Source: Gigaspora margarita (lineage: Eukaryota; Glomeromycota; Glomeromycetes; Diversisporales; Gigasporaceae). Taken from it: 64,000 bases of DNA. The position numbers were made by a program, and so were the translations under genes. A model generated the notes under the pieces. It saw only the letters and a list, made by a program, of their open reading frames with translations, did not search any database and had not been told where the DNA came from. Location of the stretch: NCBI GenBank assembly GCA_009809945.1, contig WTPW01000072.1:638353-702352 (forward strand), read 5' to 3'. Positions 22,463 to 34,886 of this stretch are shown one piece after another (positions within the stretch are counted from its first letter, which is position 1; the number at the start of each line of letters is the position of its first letter).

Positions 22463-25400
22463 ATGGATAATTCTTCACAATCTTCACAAGAATTCTTGCA
22501 CTTAACTATAGCCATGATGAAGTACAAGAGGATTTAATAAATGTTGAAGATATGATTTCATCAGATGATGAAAAAGAATATGACAATGATCCCATGTTTG
22601 ATTTAGAGCAAAGCTTATATGAGTATGCTCTAGCTTTAGCAGAATTTGAAAATAATCCATGAAAAGAATTTAGTGCAGAAGATATACCAATTTTGCAAGA
22701 ATAAATGATGAGAAAACTTGTAATAAATATACTGAAGAGATTTTTAAAATTAAAACAAAACAAATTACACCATGTGTTATAATTGATAATAATTATGGAG
22801 AATTTCAATGCTGTAATAGAGAATCTGTTAAGGGATTGTGAGATTAATTGGTATCTGGGAAATTAATAAAGATACTGTTAATAATGTTAATAAAGAACTT
22901 CATCATCTTGGTGTATGCTTAAGACGTTTTAATTATGATCAAAATCCTGTATATAGCAAAAAGTTAAAAGATGAATGCTCAACTGAAAAAAGTAAAATTA
23001 ATCGCCGATATTTGTTTTTTTTGTAAAAAAACAAAGTTCTTTTTTAGTCATGGAACAAGCTATATAAAACATACATGGATTGTGTACAATCAAAAGCTAC
23101 AAGTACCTTGTTGTGGAATGGTTTACTGCTTAGCTATTAATAATAGTTTATATATAGAAAAGACATATAATTCATGAGGAGTTCGTTATGTGTGTTGTCA
23201 ATAGTATGAAAAGAATGGAGGACATTTGCATGTATGCATGGGTACAGGTAAAGAAGATCAAGGATGCACTACAATGCATTTAGATGATACTAAAACTGCA
23301 CTTCTCCATTTTGCAAAACTTATTAAAATGTTAGCATACTCAGAAAATGATATAATAAAAAAGAATTTACTTCAAGCTCTTATTCTATGCATTGAAAATT
23401 TTAATTTGGATTCATCTTCTACATCATTTAGCAAACTACCTAGTTTGTTTGTTGTTAATACAATCTTTAAAATTAAAAAAATTGATTTTTCCAAACAAAA
23501 ATTTATACAAAAACCCAAAAAATATGAATAATTTGGAAAATCACTTGCTCTTGAAGTTTTAAAATCACGCACTAACTTAGCACCTTATAAGCCAATATTA
23601 GAAAGCCCTAACTCTTTACAGCAGTATTATAAAACAATACCAAAATGCTTAACAAGCTTTTTTGATAGTTTAGTTTATACTTTGCTAATTCAAAAATATG
23701 AAATTGTTAAACAAAAACAAAAAGAACACAAAAGCACTATAACTGAATTTGATAAAAGTGAAATAATAAAAAGTACTGCATTCTTGTCTTCTATAATTTT
23801 AACAACTGCATTTAAAGGCTAGAAATTTTGGCTTCCACAAGTAATTGGATCTTTCTGTGAATGACCAAAGCTTGCAACATATTTGTGTAGTATTCTTCAT
23901 GCAGCAAATATGGTACATATTCTAAAGATTATGTTGTAAAAGTTAGAAAGCAATGAATGAAAGAAGCAATGCACAAAAAAAATTAAAGTCAGGTCCAAAT
24001 ATTTGGAACTTGGCTATAATAGACAATATTGATTTTAAAGAAAAACATTTAGAGCTAGAAATCTGTATGATGATACATGGGATACAGCTCATGCAACTCT
24101 ACATATGGTATTTCAGTTTGAAATACCTAATATTAATATAGAACTAGTAGCTAATAATGTTGAAATATATGAAAAAATCTATTTGTAAAACAGTGGATAG
24201 AAAATCTTTCTCAAATCTTTAAATGGTTAATGGCAGAATATTCAACAGAATTTTCTATGGATAAAATAAATATTGTATTCAAAAAAGCAGTAGAAAGTAA
24301 ATGCAAAACTTCTTCTTCAAATGTTGTTATTTTAGAAGCTGAACCTGCTCCAAATAGCAATCTTGCAGTTCACAAAACTTGTGAAATGTATATAGAAGAT
24401 CTAAATTTGAATCAAGTAGACTCATTAGATATTGTATGTGATGAAGCTATCTTTCGCAGACTAACAGATTATTCTAATAATCAACTAAACTAAATCCTAT
24501 TCTTGGTCAGTGGCATACAAGCAAGGATATGTGTAGTGCTTTAATTGTTGCTTTTTCTGAGTATGGATTATTTGGATTAGCATCTACACTTGGCACAAAA
24601 TTCTTGGAAAAGCTTCAGGATGTTGTTGATTACTGAGCAACATTTCATGTTCTTGAACTTATTTGGGCAGCTAAAGCTATTATTATTTATATGTATATAG
24701 TTAACAATGATATTACACTAGAAGATATCAAAAATAAAAATAATAATGTTTTGAAAGTTTGGTTTCTATATTATCAGTGGGCAAGTTGGCTTAAACTTCA
24801 TAAAATTGGTATTTGAATAGGTAATTTCAAAGTTCAATATGAACATTTGAAAGCTTTTGCTCCACTATTTCCTATTACTAAAACAAGTAGATATGCAAAA
24901 TCAGTACCATATTTCTTAATGACAGTAGAAACAAACCCAATACTAAAAGCAAAACTTCAAGCAGTTGGATCCATAAATCTTACTGCAGATAAAAATTTTT
25001 TTGGATTTGATAAAGCACTTGAGTACTTTGGTGTAAAATTTGTTAAACAAAATATGACTGGACATCCAACTAATATAGACAACTTAAAATTAGTAATTAA
25101 AGTAGCCCAAAATGAAAGAGATCGATTAATAGCATTGTATGCAGAATATGTAACTGATACCTGTTTAAGTAAAACTGTACATGCAAACAATAATCGTAAA
25201 AAGGTATTATGGAAGCTAGTAAATACACTTTATAAAGCAATTAACTCTGATAAACCTGAAAAGCACCTACTATTTGAGATCTCTAGTCAACTAACACCTG
25301 CTGGATATGAATGTATGTTTAATTGTTATAATAAAGGAGTAGTTAGCATTACAAAAATTGTTAGACAAGATATTTTAAAAATAGAAATATGTAATACAAA

Positions 25401-25488
25401 AGGATTAAGATCAAAAGATTTGGAACCTTACTATGTTAGAAGAAAGGCAGCTAAAAGTAAAAAGCAAAATAAAGAAAGAATTGAATAG
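22463..25488 (+). pseudogene. Decayed transposase-like gene of a multicopy fungal family (possibly DUF6589-like)
   Basis: This roughly 1,000-codon plus-strand gene is broken by about ten stops and several frameshifts. Readable segments in order: an acidic N-terminus (VEDMISSDDEKEYDNDPMF), a segment rich in Cys and His (RYVCCQ-stop-YEKNGGHLHVC), then LHAANMV. Next come NIWNLAIIDNIDFKEK, DDTWDTAHATLHMVFQ, NPILGQWHTSKDMCSAL and LQDVVDY-stop-ATFHVLELIWAAK. The C-terminus (24847-25488) is intact for 213 residues and ends KSKKQNKERIE. I recall similar WNLAIIDNIDF/WHTSKDM proteins as multicopy genes in AM fungi. The D in IIDNIDF and the DDTWD motif suggest a DDE-type nuclease, but I cannot prove it. 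Several stops lie where Trp or Arg(CGA) is expected. I could not identify terminal repeats around it. Confidence 0.55.
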
Positions 25489-25934
25489 AAAATTTATGAC
25501 CATATTCTAGTAATAAGTATACTAGCAACTGGAATTGGTATGAGTTTGGAGCACTAATTTTTAAAATTAAAATTTATATCAAAATTTTTAATATAAATAA
25601 ATATATATATATATTAATATTTATTATTATTGATATTCTAATATAAATAAAATGATGCTTGGTCATGCTGATGTAATCTTTATAAAATTGATTGGTTGTA
25701 TTAAATTAGCTAACTTTACAAGGATTATTAGTTATATTTATTGTATTATACTAGTAAATTAATAATCAATGTATGAAAATTAAAATAACTAGTATTTATA
25801 TTCTTAGTTGTCATTTATAATTTTTTAAACTAACTTTTATTTGTTATATGCATTTTGTAAATATTAAATTAACTAAGATATGGATAATATTAATAACTTA
25901 TATTAGTGAGTTACAAATTATATATTATCAAAAT
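25489..25934. other. AT-rich 3' flank of the transposase-like gene
   Basis: Nothing beyond TATATA/AATATT simple sequence is seen here. Confidence 0.3.
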
Positions 25935-26560
25935 AGTAAAGCTTACTACAAAATTTTTTACAGTAACTTTAATATAATAGATAAACTATAATAATTCCAA
26001 TACAAACTAATTCAACCATATATTGTAATTATTATAATAGCAAGTTTTGATAAAAAAATTTTATAGTAATTCATGATATAAATAAATTACTATAAACTGC
26101 CATATGAACAACCCAGGTCTGGTACATTCTACCAAAAAAATTAATTAGTAAAAAAAAGAAAATAATTAGTAAAAATAAGGCAAGGATCTGATATATAGGG
26201 GGCTGTTTATACAGCAGTTTACAGTACAATAATTTCAATACAAACTCAACTTTAATTGTATATTATGTGTTGAATAGATTTGTAACAATATTTTTTATAG
26301 TAATTTATGAAAAAAATTATGATAATTTCAAAACCTTATTTTTTTATTATTATCAGAATAGCAAATTCTGTAACAACAAAATGTTTACAGTAACTCATGA
26401 TAAAAATTGTAATAATTCTAATACAAACCAACTCAATTATATAGAAAATACAAGCAAATTATAATACAATATACCTCATAATACTATGGTTACTAAATAT
26501 ATAGCAAGTATTTATAACAGAATTTTTTGTAATAACTTATGATAGAAATAATATTGTTAG
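25935..26560. repeat. Degenerate tandem repeat, roughly 120-160 bp units
   Basis: Words such as TTTACAGTAACTCATGATAA, AATAATTCTAATACAAACCA and TAGCAAGTTTGTAACAAAAT recur in order four or so times with strong divergence. Confidence 0.5.
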
Positions 26561-26699
26561 TAAAATACTCTATTTAGTCAAATATTTAGACAAGTTTGTA
26601 TTAAAATATATTTCAATATAATATTATTTTGGTGAAATGCTAAAATTCTAAATTTAACTAAATGTTTAAATAGTTAACTAAAATGCAGATCATTTTCTT

Positions 26700-27967
26700 T
26701 TATAGTAATTAGTTTGCTTATTTTCACTTTTTTCTTGTAGATCTTTCTATATTTAGTAATTTTTGTAAAACCTTACCCTTTTGTAGATATTTCAAGTCCT
26801 GTACAATATACTAAAATTTTATACAATTTTATTACATCGTGCAGAAATAATGCAAAAATTCTAAAAATTTGATTTTTTTATTTGTATGAAAGCCAAAATT
26901 TTGCATTTTCTATTTTTTTTTTACATTTTTATATAAAAAAAAACAAATTATATTATAATATTTGATGGGTTCACCCCAATTTCTATACAAGCATCAACCC
27001 AATTGGGATGCTGGTGACAGTTTGTAGCAAAGTTCTGGTAGTGTTTCATACCACGATTTTTTAACAAGAGCATCTGGCTCTATGATATTACTAATGCCCA
27101 TTTTTCATTTGGTTCATATTAGAGAACCCAGAAAAGGATGTATATAGATCTCATCCGACCACAACACACTACTCCTGATGTTCAAGTGCCCATTTATACT
27201 TTTTTTCCATATTCTCAGTCATGATAAGAGGCTTTGGGGATGACACATGAGAACAAGCTCAAACTGTGCAAAGCATGGCACATGGTACTCTTAGAAATTG
27301 TTTTTTTGCTTTGACAATTGTATAGGTTTGTTGTTTGTGTAAAGCTGAGATAGCAGTTGCTATTTGTGACTAAGCCTTTAAGGTTTTCAAGATCCAAAGG
27401 TGTTAGAGTTTTTGGTTGACCAGTCCTTTTTTTTGAATTTCTGTACCTGACTCACAGTACTGCTTTATGACATTCCCCACAGAACTTTTACTACAACCAA
27501 CCAAAGCTGCAATGGTTTGAAGTAAATTACCTCTTTGGTATTTATAATTTATGGCTCCTTGCTGACTTTCTGTTAAATCTTTCTTCATGCCTATTTTTTG
27601 TGAGAAAAAAATTAAAATGCCATCTGTTTTTTTTATGCCAATTGGTTATACAAATATACTTTTTTTATATTGCATAATGTGACCTAGGTGTCACACTACA
27701 TTTAAGTGAAATTTGAACTGATTTGAGCAAAAAATCGATTTTTTGTAAATTTATTTTTTAAAAAAAATAATTTCAAAAATTCTAAAAATTAATTTTTGTA
27801 CAAACCCAAAAATGCTACTTTTACTAACTTTTGCATAACACCAGTACAATCTAATGAAATTGCACCAAATTTTAGTATGCTGTATCATTAGATCAGCTAG
27901 TCATGTGATATAAATTTTGTGCTATATTTACTTATACAATTTTGAGCGACGGTCACCCAAAAGTGTC
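26700..27967 (-). mobile_element. Tc1/mariner relic, left end overwritten
   Basis: The right end (GACACTTTTGGGTGACCGTC on the minus strand, followed by TA at 27968) is a typical Tc1-type terminus. An inner inverted block is shared between about 26806-26845 and 27865-27900 (ATACTAAAATTTxxTxCAAT). On the left the terminus is replaced by a degraded AGGACCC-type MITE (about 26700-26800). The element encodes the broken transposase at 26960-27588. Confidence 0.65.
26960..27588 (-). pseudogene. Broken Tc1/mariner transposase
   Basis: The minus strand starts MKKDLTESQQGAINYKYQRG with a helix-turn-helix (LLQTIAALVGCSKSSVGNVI) that would bind the terminal repeats. A second HTH-like part follows in another frame (NLKGLVTNSNCYLSFTQTTN ... 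STMCHALHSLSLFSCV). After that only scraps of the catalytic core remain (VLWSDE-like near 27160). Total length is about 630 bp against about 1 kb for a working Tc1 transposase, so it is shortened as well as frameshifted. Confidence 0.7.
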
Positions 27968-27999
27968 TATAATAATATGTCATCTACTGTATATACAAA

Positions 28000-28617
28000 T
28001 GTTACAAAAATAATATACAAATATAGTAATATTATGATTACAGAAAGACTACCAAAGATACCTTCAAAAATTTTTGACTTTACTAATCATTGAATACCTT
28101 CTCAAGCAAAAACTTTGAAGAAAGTTAAACATGAAAATTTTAACAAAGTAATACGTTTTGTATATTGATTGGAGCAGAATTCTTCAAATACTTGTGACTT
28201 ATATCATATAAACATTTCTAACAAAACAAAGTTTTTTGAAAATTTAAAGATAAACATGTCAAAGCCATAACGATAAAACTATTTTCAACTATGCAAATCA
28301 ATATTCAACAAAATACACATGCAGTCAAAGAAGTCAAGAAAAAACATGATAAAAACAATAATAAGGAAAGAAATGAGGATGATATTTTACAAAAAAATAT
28401 ACTAGTATGCTAAATATTTAATAAACATATTTTTTTGAATAAAAAGATTTTTCATACATTTTTTAATATACATGTTTATTTTTTTTATTTAACTAAATAT
28501 ATTATAGTGATATACTAATATATTATATCGTCCAGGCTAATATTGAATATCTTTTTTGGCTATTCAGAATTATTGTTCTTAAATCATATTATATATAGCA
28601 CATTACCTTGAAACAAT
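28000..28617. other. AT-rich intergenic stretch
   Basis: I see no gene, terminal repeat or array here. Confidence 0.3.
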
Positions 28618-29480
28618 CAGCTACATAAATAGAAATTGTCAAAGATTTGGTATTGGTTTATTTATTTATCTAAGATCAAGGAAACAATACCTGATCATAT
28701 GCATATCATTCAAGCAAATAAAGGTAAATTGTTTAATGTAATCAATTATTTAATTAATGATATTAAGTAATGTAATATTAATATAAATTATGTATTATAT
28801 CAGCTACATGAATAGAAATTGTCAAAGATTTGGCATAGTTTTTTATTTATTTATCTAAGATCAAGGAAATAATACCCTAATCACATGCATATTGTTCAAG
28901 CAAATAAAGATAAATTGGTTTAATGTAATCAATTATTTAATTAATAATATTAACATAAATTGTGTATTGTTTGTTTATTCCTTATTGTTTAACAATAAAA
29001 AATTACTAAAATTGCATAATAATAAGTCTGAACACCTAATCTGAAAATTAAAAAGTTTGTTTGCATATCTTTTTAATAAAAAATTTTTTAATTGATTTGA
29101 TAGATATATCATTTAATCATAAGGTAAATTATTTTTTAATATAATCAATTATTTAATTATTAATATTATAATAATATTAATATAATTTTTATATTGTCCA
29201 ATTTTCATTTAAACATTAAGTCAATAACATATCATTTAAACGAATGGTAAATTATTTTTATATAATCATTTATTTAATTATTAATATAACTTCGATAGTA
29301 ATATTTATAATCAATTTTTATCCAAGGCCAAAGATAATATATGTAACAATCAAGTCAATCATATATCATTTAAGCAAAAAGTTATTAAAAGTTGTATTAT
29401 TTTAATATAATCATTTTTTAATTAATGTTATTATAATGATATTAATATTTGCTCAAACAAAAGGTATTATTAGAAAATTT
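28618..29480 (+). repeat. Tandem repeat: two ~183-bp units plus degenerate shorter ones
   Basis: Units at 28618 and 28801 both read CAGCTACAT.AATAGAAATTG, then ATCTAAGATCAAGGAAA and GCAAATAAAG, and end with TTAATGTAATCAATTATTTA. Four or five shorter descendants (TATCATTTAA..GGTAAATTATTT..) continue to about 29480. Confidence 0.65.
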
Positions 29481-29639
29481 TAATTCAATATTAGAAAAAA
29501 TAAGACAATGCAAAAGATAATTACCATATAGCCCATCAAAATTATAAAAAAGGATGGTATTATTCCCAAGAATTTTTTTCATTATTTTTAATTCAACATT
29601 AAATTAACATTTTACACATATGCAAACTTATATATCAAT

Positions 29640-29795
29640 TCTCTCTTATTTTCTTTTTTTCTCATTTTCTTTCTCTCTCATTTTCTTTCTCTCTTATTTT
29701 TTTCTTTCTCATTTTCTTTCTTTCTCATTTTCTTTCTCTTTTAGCTTTTTTTTCTTTCATTTTCTTTCTCTTTTATTTTTTTTTCTCTCTTGTTT
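29640..29795 (+). repeat. Pyrimidine-rich microsatellite (TTTCTTTCTCTCTCATT)n
   Basis: This is an almost pure C/T tract just upstream of the decayed gene at 29813. It explains the Phe/Ser-only open frame here. It may have been part of that gene's promoter. Confidence 0.7.
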
Positions 29796-29812
29796 TTCCA
29801 TCTCTTGATAAA

Positions 29813-31994
29813 ATGGGTAAAGAAAAGAAACCTCCCAAAGCTGAAAGCAGCAAAATGGCTTAGAAGAGGTCAAAAAAATACAAGAAACAAAAATATAAAT
29901 TTATAATAGGCTGATATAGTAATTTATCATCATTAATTCATTATAAACTTTATATTTTTAGTAGATGCAGAGTTGATATCTATAGCAGTTGCAGCTGAAA
30001 TCACTGCTGTCCAAGCCAAGAGGAAAAAAGACCAAAATACTAAGGCCAAGGACTACTAGTAGTGCAAGTACTACTAGTAGTGATAATATAAATAGAAGAG
30101 GTAGAAGGTCTAGTATCAGTAGCAGCAGTTTGACAAGAAATAGCAGCAAAAGAAGTTCTAGTAGTTCATCTAGTGGCAGGCCACCAAGTTCATTAACTAG
30201 AGAACAATCATCCCATCTTTGGGTAAATATATTATAATCATTCTCTTTTTTTTTGTTTTTTTTTGTTTTTTTTTTGTTTTATAGGTCGAAATTAGATATA
30301 ACGTTCCAAAAACAGAATCTTGCAAAAAATATTAGAAAAAAATTAATACCAGCGATTACCAAAAAGTTGCCTAGATACTAGCAACATTCGGGCAAGATTA
30401 AAAAATATTAAAGCAATACTACAAGACACAAAGACACACTGTAGTGATAAACTCAGATAGTATGAAAAAGGCCCACAATCATACCTGAATTGGAAGAAAT
30501 ACTAAGGTGAATGAGGTAAGAATAATATAAAGTTTGTTTTTATATAAATTAGATTTAAAACTATTATTTTTTATTATTGTTTTATTTATAAAATAATTAG
30601 AAGAGGAAAAAGAGGTATAGAGGTTTGGCATTTTTATCAAATCAGAATATAAAAGAATAAGGTGCTATTTATGGAATGATTTGGAGTTGCTGACAATGAA
30701 TAAAAGTGATAATGCATACTATTCAATTAAGAAATGCGTTACAGATAAGGAGGTGGAGGGAGAGAATAAGTTGGTTTGTATTAATAAATGGTGGTGTGGG
30801 CCCTATGTAAGTATATTAGGACCCTGAAATATACATAGATAGGTCAGGTATGAGTTTGCTTATTTTTGAGAATTTTTATACAGATCTTTTCCATTTATAG
30901 TAATTTTTTTGCTTATTTTTGAAGTTTTTCTGCAGATCTCCCTTTTTTAGTAACCCTATAATTAACCTAACCTATCTATGTATATTTCTGGGTCCTGTAT
31001 ATTATTCTTAAAGATGTATATATTGTAATATCGGCTAATTTAATCTCATAATTTGAGTTAATGTATTTCAATAATAATTTTTTTAATATGTCTAATATAT
31101 ATTATCTAGGTAAAACAGTTGTTCAATAAGCAAATAGATTCCTCTGTCAAATGGCTTTAGCTAAAAACAAAAGAATGTATGAACAACACTATGGTAATCA
31201 TATTGATACTAAATGTGTACTGCTACCAGATTGCCCAAGTTGAGCATTATCCGATAAGGCTTGTAGAAGATACTATATACTGAATCTTGAGTTTGATACT
31301 GATTTTTTCAATAGAGATGAGGACCTATGAAAAAGAATAAAAAACAAAAAAAAATAAAAAAAGAAAAAGAAGTCACACCTAGGAGGCCAAGAGTAAAGGA
31401 CAATCTAGTGGTTCAAGAAGAAAAAGAATTCAGGCTAATACCAATGAGAATAAGAGTAAAAATGGTTTAGAATGGAAAAAAGTAGAAAAAGTAGTGGCAT
31501 ATAAAACCAATAAAAACATGACAAAGCAATGAATTATCACTTCCAAATTCCATAGCAGCATCAATATTATTAGCATTTGCACTAAAAATGGTATTAAAAA
31601 AGAAACATCAGAAGCAACAACAATATCAACAACAGCAATAGCATCAATATCAAAAGCAGCAACATCAAAAGCAGCAATGAAAGCAACAGAAGCAACAATA
31701 GCAACAACAGGAACAACAACTGAAGCTTCTACTTTGAAAGGTAGTAGAGACCAACCTCTAGAAATTACAATACTAGAAAAGACTAGTGTTGAGGAGGATG
31801 AGGGTAATGAAGGTGGTGATAGTAGAATTGAAGTTGAAGAAGAGAGTGTGGATAAAAATTTGAGAGCAAGAATAGCAAGAGAGCAAGAAGGTAAAAAAAA
31901 AAAGAGAGAAAGGGTAGAAAAAGGTAAAGCAGTAGAAAAAGGTAATGATAAAGCACCAAAGAGAGGAAAAAAAGATAATTTTTTTTTTTTTTAA
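29813..31994 (+). pseudogene. Decayed gene of unknown family, interrupted by two elements
   Basis: The ATG at 29813 begins MGKEKKPPKAESSKMA. Readable islands follow: a Ser-rich basic segment (29989-30237, SKRSSSSSSSGRPPSS), KGPQSYLNW, CYLWNDLELLTMNKSDNAY, and AKNKRMYEQHYGNHIDTKCV-LLPDCPS, with DKACRRYYILNLEFDTDFFN after an in-frame stop. The end is an Ala/Thr-rich then charged tail (31677-31994, RIEVEEESVDKNLRARIARE). Its exons seem separated by AT-rich introns (TATTATAATCATTC...TTTTATAG at about 30226-30285). A MITE (30818-30996) and a SINE (31982-32527) lie inside or at its end. I recall LLPTCPxLSDxACRRYY-like proteins as repeated genes in AM fungi but know no function. Confidence 0.4.
30818..30996. 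mobile_element. AGGACCC-type MITE, copy 2
   Basis: AGGACCCTGAAATATACATA and TATGTATATTTCTGGGTCCT are the ends. Flanking GTATATT on both sides (30811-30817, 30997-31003) is a 7-bp target duplication, 8 if the terminal A is shared. The internal order matches the copy at 19991-20168. Confidence 0.8.
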
Positions 31995-32527
31995 ACTTTG
32001 GCAGATCTCGCCGTTGCTTTATTTGTAAAGAACTGATGTATCTTATAACCCTGAAGAGCAGTACATTTATTACTATTACTATAACTAATATTATTTATAT
32101 AAAGCCTGACATCATCTGGTTACTTCCTATAGCACCTAGATGTGACCCACCACAGTGACCCCCTGAGAGATCACATGCTGGAAGCTCCTACCGGAGCGCC
32201 GAAAAGGAATTTCACCTAAACGGGCCGGTGACGCCACGAGTTTATATAGTATCATGTAGATCCAGACTTGGACCTCACATTACATCTCGTGACTTCGGTT
32301 ATTCCAAATCGGGGTCCTAGCACAATTTTCTTCACAGCCACAAATTCTCAAAATAATGACTGCCCAATTAAGTCCATCTGTGCGATGTCCTGGGTCCCTG
32401 TCTTCCCATGGTGTTTCAGTTCCCTAACCGGCTAGCTTTTCTTATTTTGCCTTTGGGAGGAATCGAACCAGCAACCTTGCAATTTGTATCCTCGGAGCAT
32501 AACTGCTATGCTATCGACCTGGAGGAC
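31982..32527 (-). mobile_element. tRNA-derived SINE (546 bp) with 15-bp target duplication
   Basis: Read on the minus strand, the element starts about GTCCTCCAGGTCGATAGCAT. It has a pol III A box (TAGCATAGCAGTTATGC) and B box (GGTTCGATTCC) spaced as in a tRNA. A 400-bp unrelated body and an A tail (the T run at 31982-31992) follow. AAAAAAAGATAATTT flanks it on both sides (31967-31981, 32528-32542). The body is far more GC-rich than the surroundings. The extreme 3' end, AATAAAG...GATCTGCCAAAGTTT(A)n, resembles the LINE's 3' end at 48650-48700 (AATAAAG...GATTGCCAAATTT(A)n). It would be mobilised by a LINE reverse transcriptase; it landed in the last codons of the decayed gene. Confidence 0.85.
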
Positions 32528-32639
32528 AAAAAAAGATAATTTAAATATTATTATTATTTTATTTTATTTTATTTTATTTTAATAAATTTTATAAATAATA
32601 AGTTCAATAAATATACAATTGGAAAATATAACATAAATA

Positions 32640-33000
32640 TCAGCTAATATTAGGTTTAAACAGTAATATATTATCTGAAAAAATTTTTATTATCAGTAGG
32701 CCGATACAATACTAATATAAAAACCAACTAATATATCATCTAAAAAAATTCTATTATCAGTAGGCTGATACATTACTCATATAAAAACCAACTTATATTA
32801 TCTTTTTAAACAGTAATATATTGTCTAAAAAAATTATATTATTAGTAGACCAATATATTACTCATAAAACCACCAACTTATTTTTATTAGTTATATATCA
32901 TCAAAAATTTTTATATTATTGGTAGGCAGTTGGTAGGCTAATACGTTACTCATATATAAAAGCAACTTATATTATCAGTAATATATCTTCTTAATTACAA
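32640..33000 (+). repeat. Minisatellite, about 67-95 bp units
   Basis: Units contain AGTAATATATTATCT..AAAAATT, TATTATCAGTAGGC.GATA and ACT.ATATAAAAACCAACTTA, repeated about four times with divergence. AT-rich sequence without a gene continues to 33446. Confidence 0.6.
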
Positions 33001-33993
33001 GTACTAGATTATTATAAAATTAGTTAATATATTAAAAATTAGATTAAAATATCATTTATATATGTATTATATCAATCAAATATCTCTTTAATAAAATTAA
33101 TATATCACCCTAAAATTATCTTAGAAAATCAAGCATGCAATCTCATAGTTTACTATATCAGTATCATATAAAAGAAGATAAAATTTTAATTAAATAGTCA
33201 ATATAATATCTTTTCATAATTGCTAATTATCTTTAATCTATCAGCAAAATTGCTTTTAATAATGAGATTATATCATCTAACAAATATTAAAGTAATATTT
33301 TAATAATAGATTAATTTTTAGAAAAATATTTAAAATATTGGTATTGTATCATGCAAATGGATGAAAATTTTTTATTAAATAGCTAATATATTATCAGTTT
33401 ATAATATATCTAGTCATTAAATTATCTTTAATTAATAATTCGCTGCCAACTAAAGAGTGACCATAGTGTAACATGATGCAGATCATATATAAAAATCACT
33501 ATAGGCAAAATGTGATGTACTTCTATCTAATGTTTTTTTTTACTAAGTTAATAATATATATCCACTAATTGAAAGTTGTAGAGCTTGTTAAGACACATTT
33601 AACAGTGGTTAGATCATCCAAATCGGTCTAGTAGATGGTGAGATATCATCAAAAAATGATTGGCTAACTATACTAGATTATTAGGAGCTAATAGATGTCC
33701 GAAGCAATAATATATATACTGTAGTATATAGTCTATTATATAAACAATATGTATGAACCCAATATTGGTTCAAAAACCTGATTTTTGGTTCAATTAACCC
33801 AACTTGAGTAGGTTACTAAAATAAATACCGTACAAGCATGAAATAATGCCCACTTGCATGGTAATTAATCGACCTGTGCATTATTTCGAGTATGCACATG
33901 TGCGTTATTTCGAAAAAAAGATCAATTTTTCAGGTTTAACCTTTTTTAAAATAATGCACATGCGCCTTAATAGTAGTGCTACATACATACGCA

Positions 33994-34228
33994 CAGTGTC
34001 TGAAATTGGGTTGCGGAGTCTGCGGACTGCAACAAATTTTAAATTTCCGCAACCAAAATCTGAAGTGCATATGCAAATTCTGAACATAAATTTGCAAATT
34101 TTACTAATAAATTTCTATTAAATGCTTATGTGCGCAGCTAAATTTTTATAAATTTTTATAATCCGCAACTATCTTTTTTTATTTGGTTGCAGCCCGCAAC
34201 AAATTTAAAAATTGAATTTCAGATACTG
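33994..34228. mobile_element. hAT-type MITE, 235 bp, inside pogo
   Basis: CAGTGTCTGAAATT at the left and AATTTCAGATACTG at the right form the ends. CATACGCA on both sides (33986-33993, 34229-34236) is a perfect 8-bp target duplication, the hAT signature together with the CAGTG start. The arms carry GTTGCGG/CCGCAAC repeats. Confidence 0.85.
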
Positions 34229-34886
34229 CATACGCACCTGGCCTGCTAGAACAGTGATACAATAACAATAATTTTTTAAATAATTATTGTTTTTTGATCT
34301 AGTTAAACCGATTATAGTTTAATAACCAGTAAAGAATTTTTTTTTGTACTGTATATATATAGTACTCTTTTGGTTGAGTGTACATACTAAATTTTTTTTT
34401 TCAGATTCTTCTGGACCTTTTTTATTGATTTTTTACTTTTCTATTTCTTAGAATTACATATAACGGTACGAACATTTAATACTGGCACTATAATAATGCC
34501 CCTACTTTTTTCTTTTAAACTGAAGAAAAAATATTACTTTTCTTAATGGCATTATTACATTTTTTTTCACCAAAAAAAATAAAAATAAAAAATAAAAAAT
34601 AAAAAAGAACATTTAAGGTGACAATTAACCTTCTTGAGCACGACAATGGCTCTGGAGCCATTATAGCTTCAACGGCTCATTGGTCAATTTGTTGTTTTTG
34701 GATTTTTTAAAATTCTTTTTTTGTACTATGAAACCGCTAGCAAAAATTAACCTTCTTAAGTAGAACTCGGCTCAGCTCAGCTCGCTAGTTAATTTTCTCT
34801 GTACTATGAAACTGTATTAAAGCAATACTCCCAGCACTTTAAGTGTTTTTTTTTTTTTTTGCTTCACATAAATTTTACTTGCAAAT

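Noticed and set aside
29620-30149. Phe/Ser-rich and Leu-rich open frames
   Set aside because: One is a pyrimidine microsatellite; the other is antisense to the Ser-rich island of the decayed gene.
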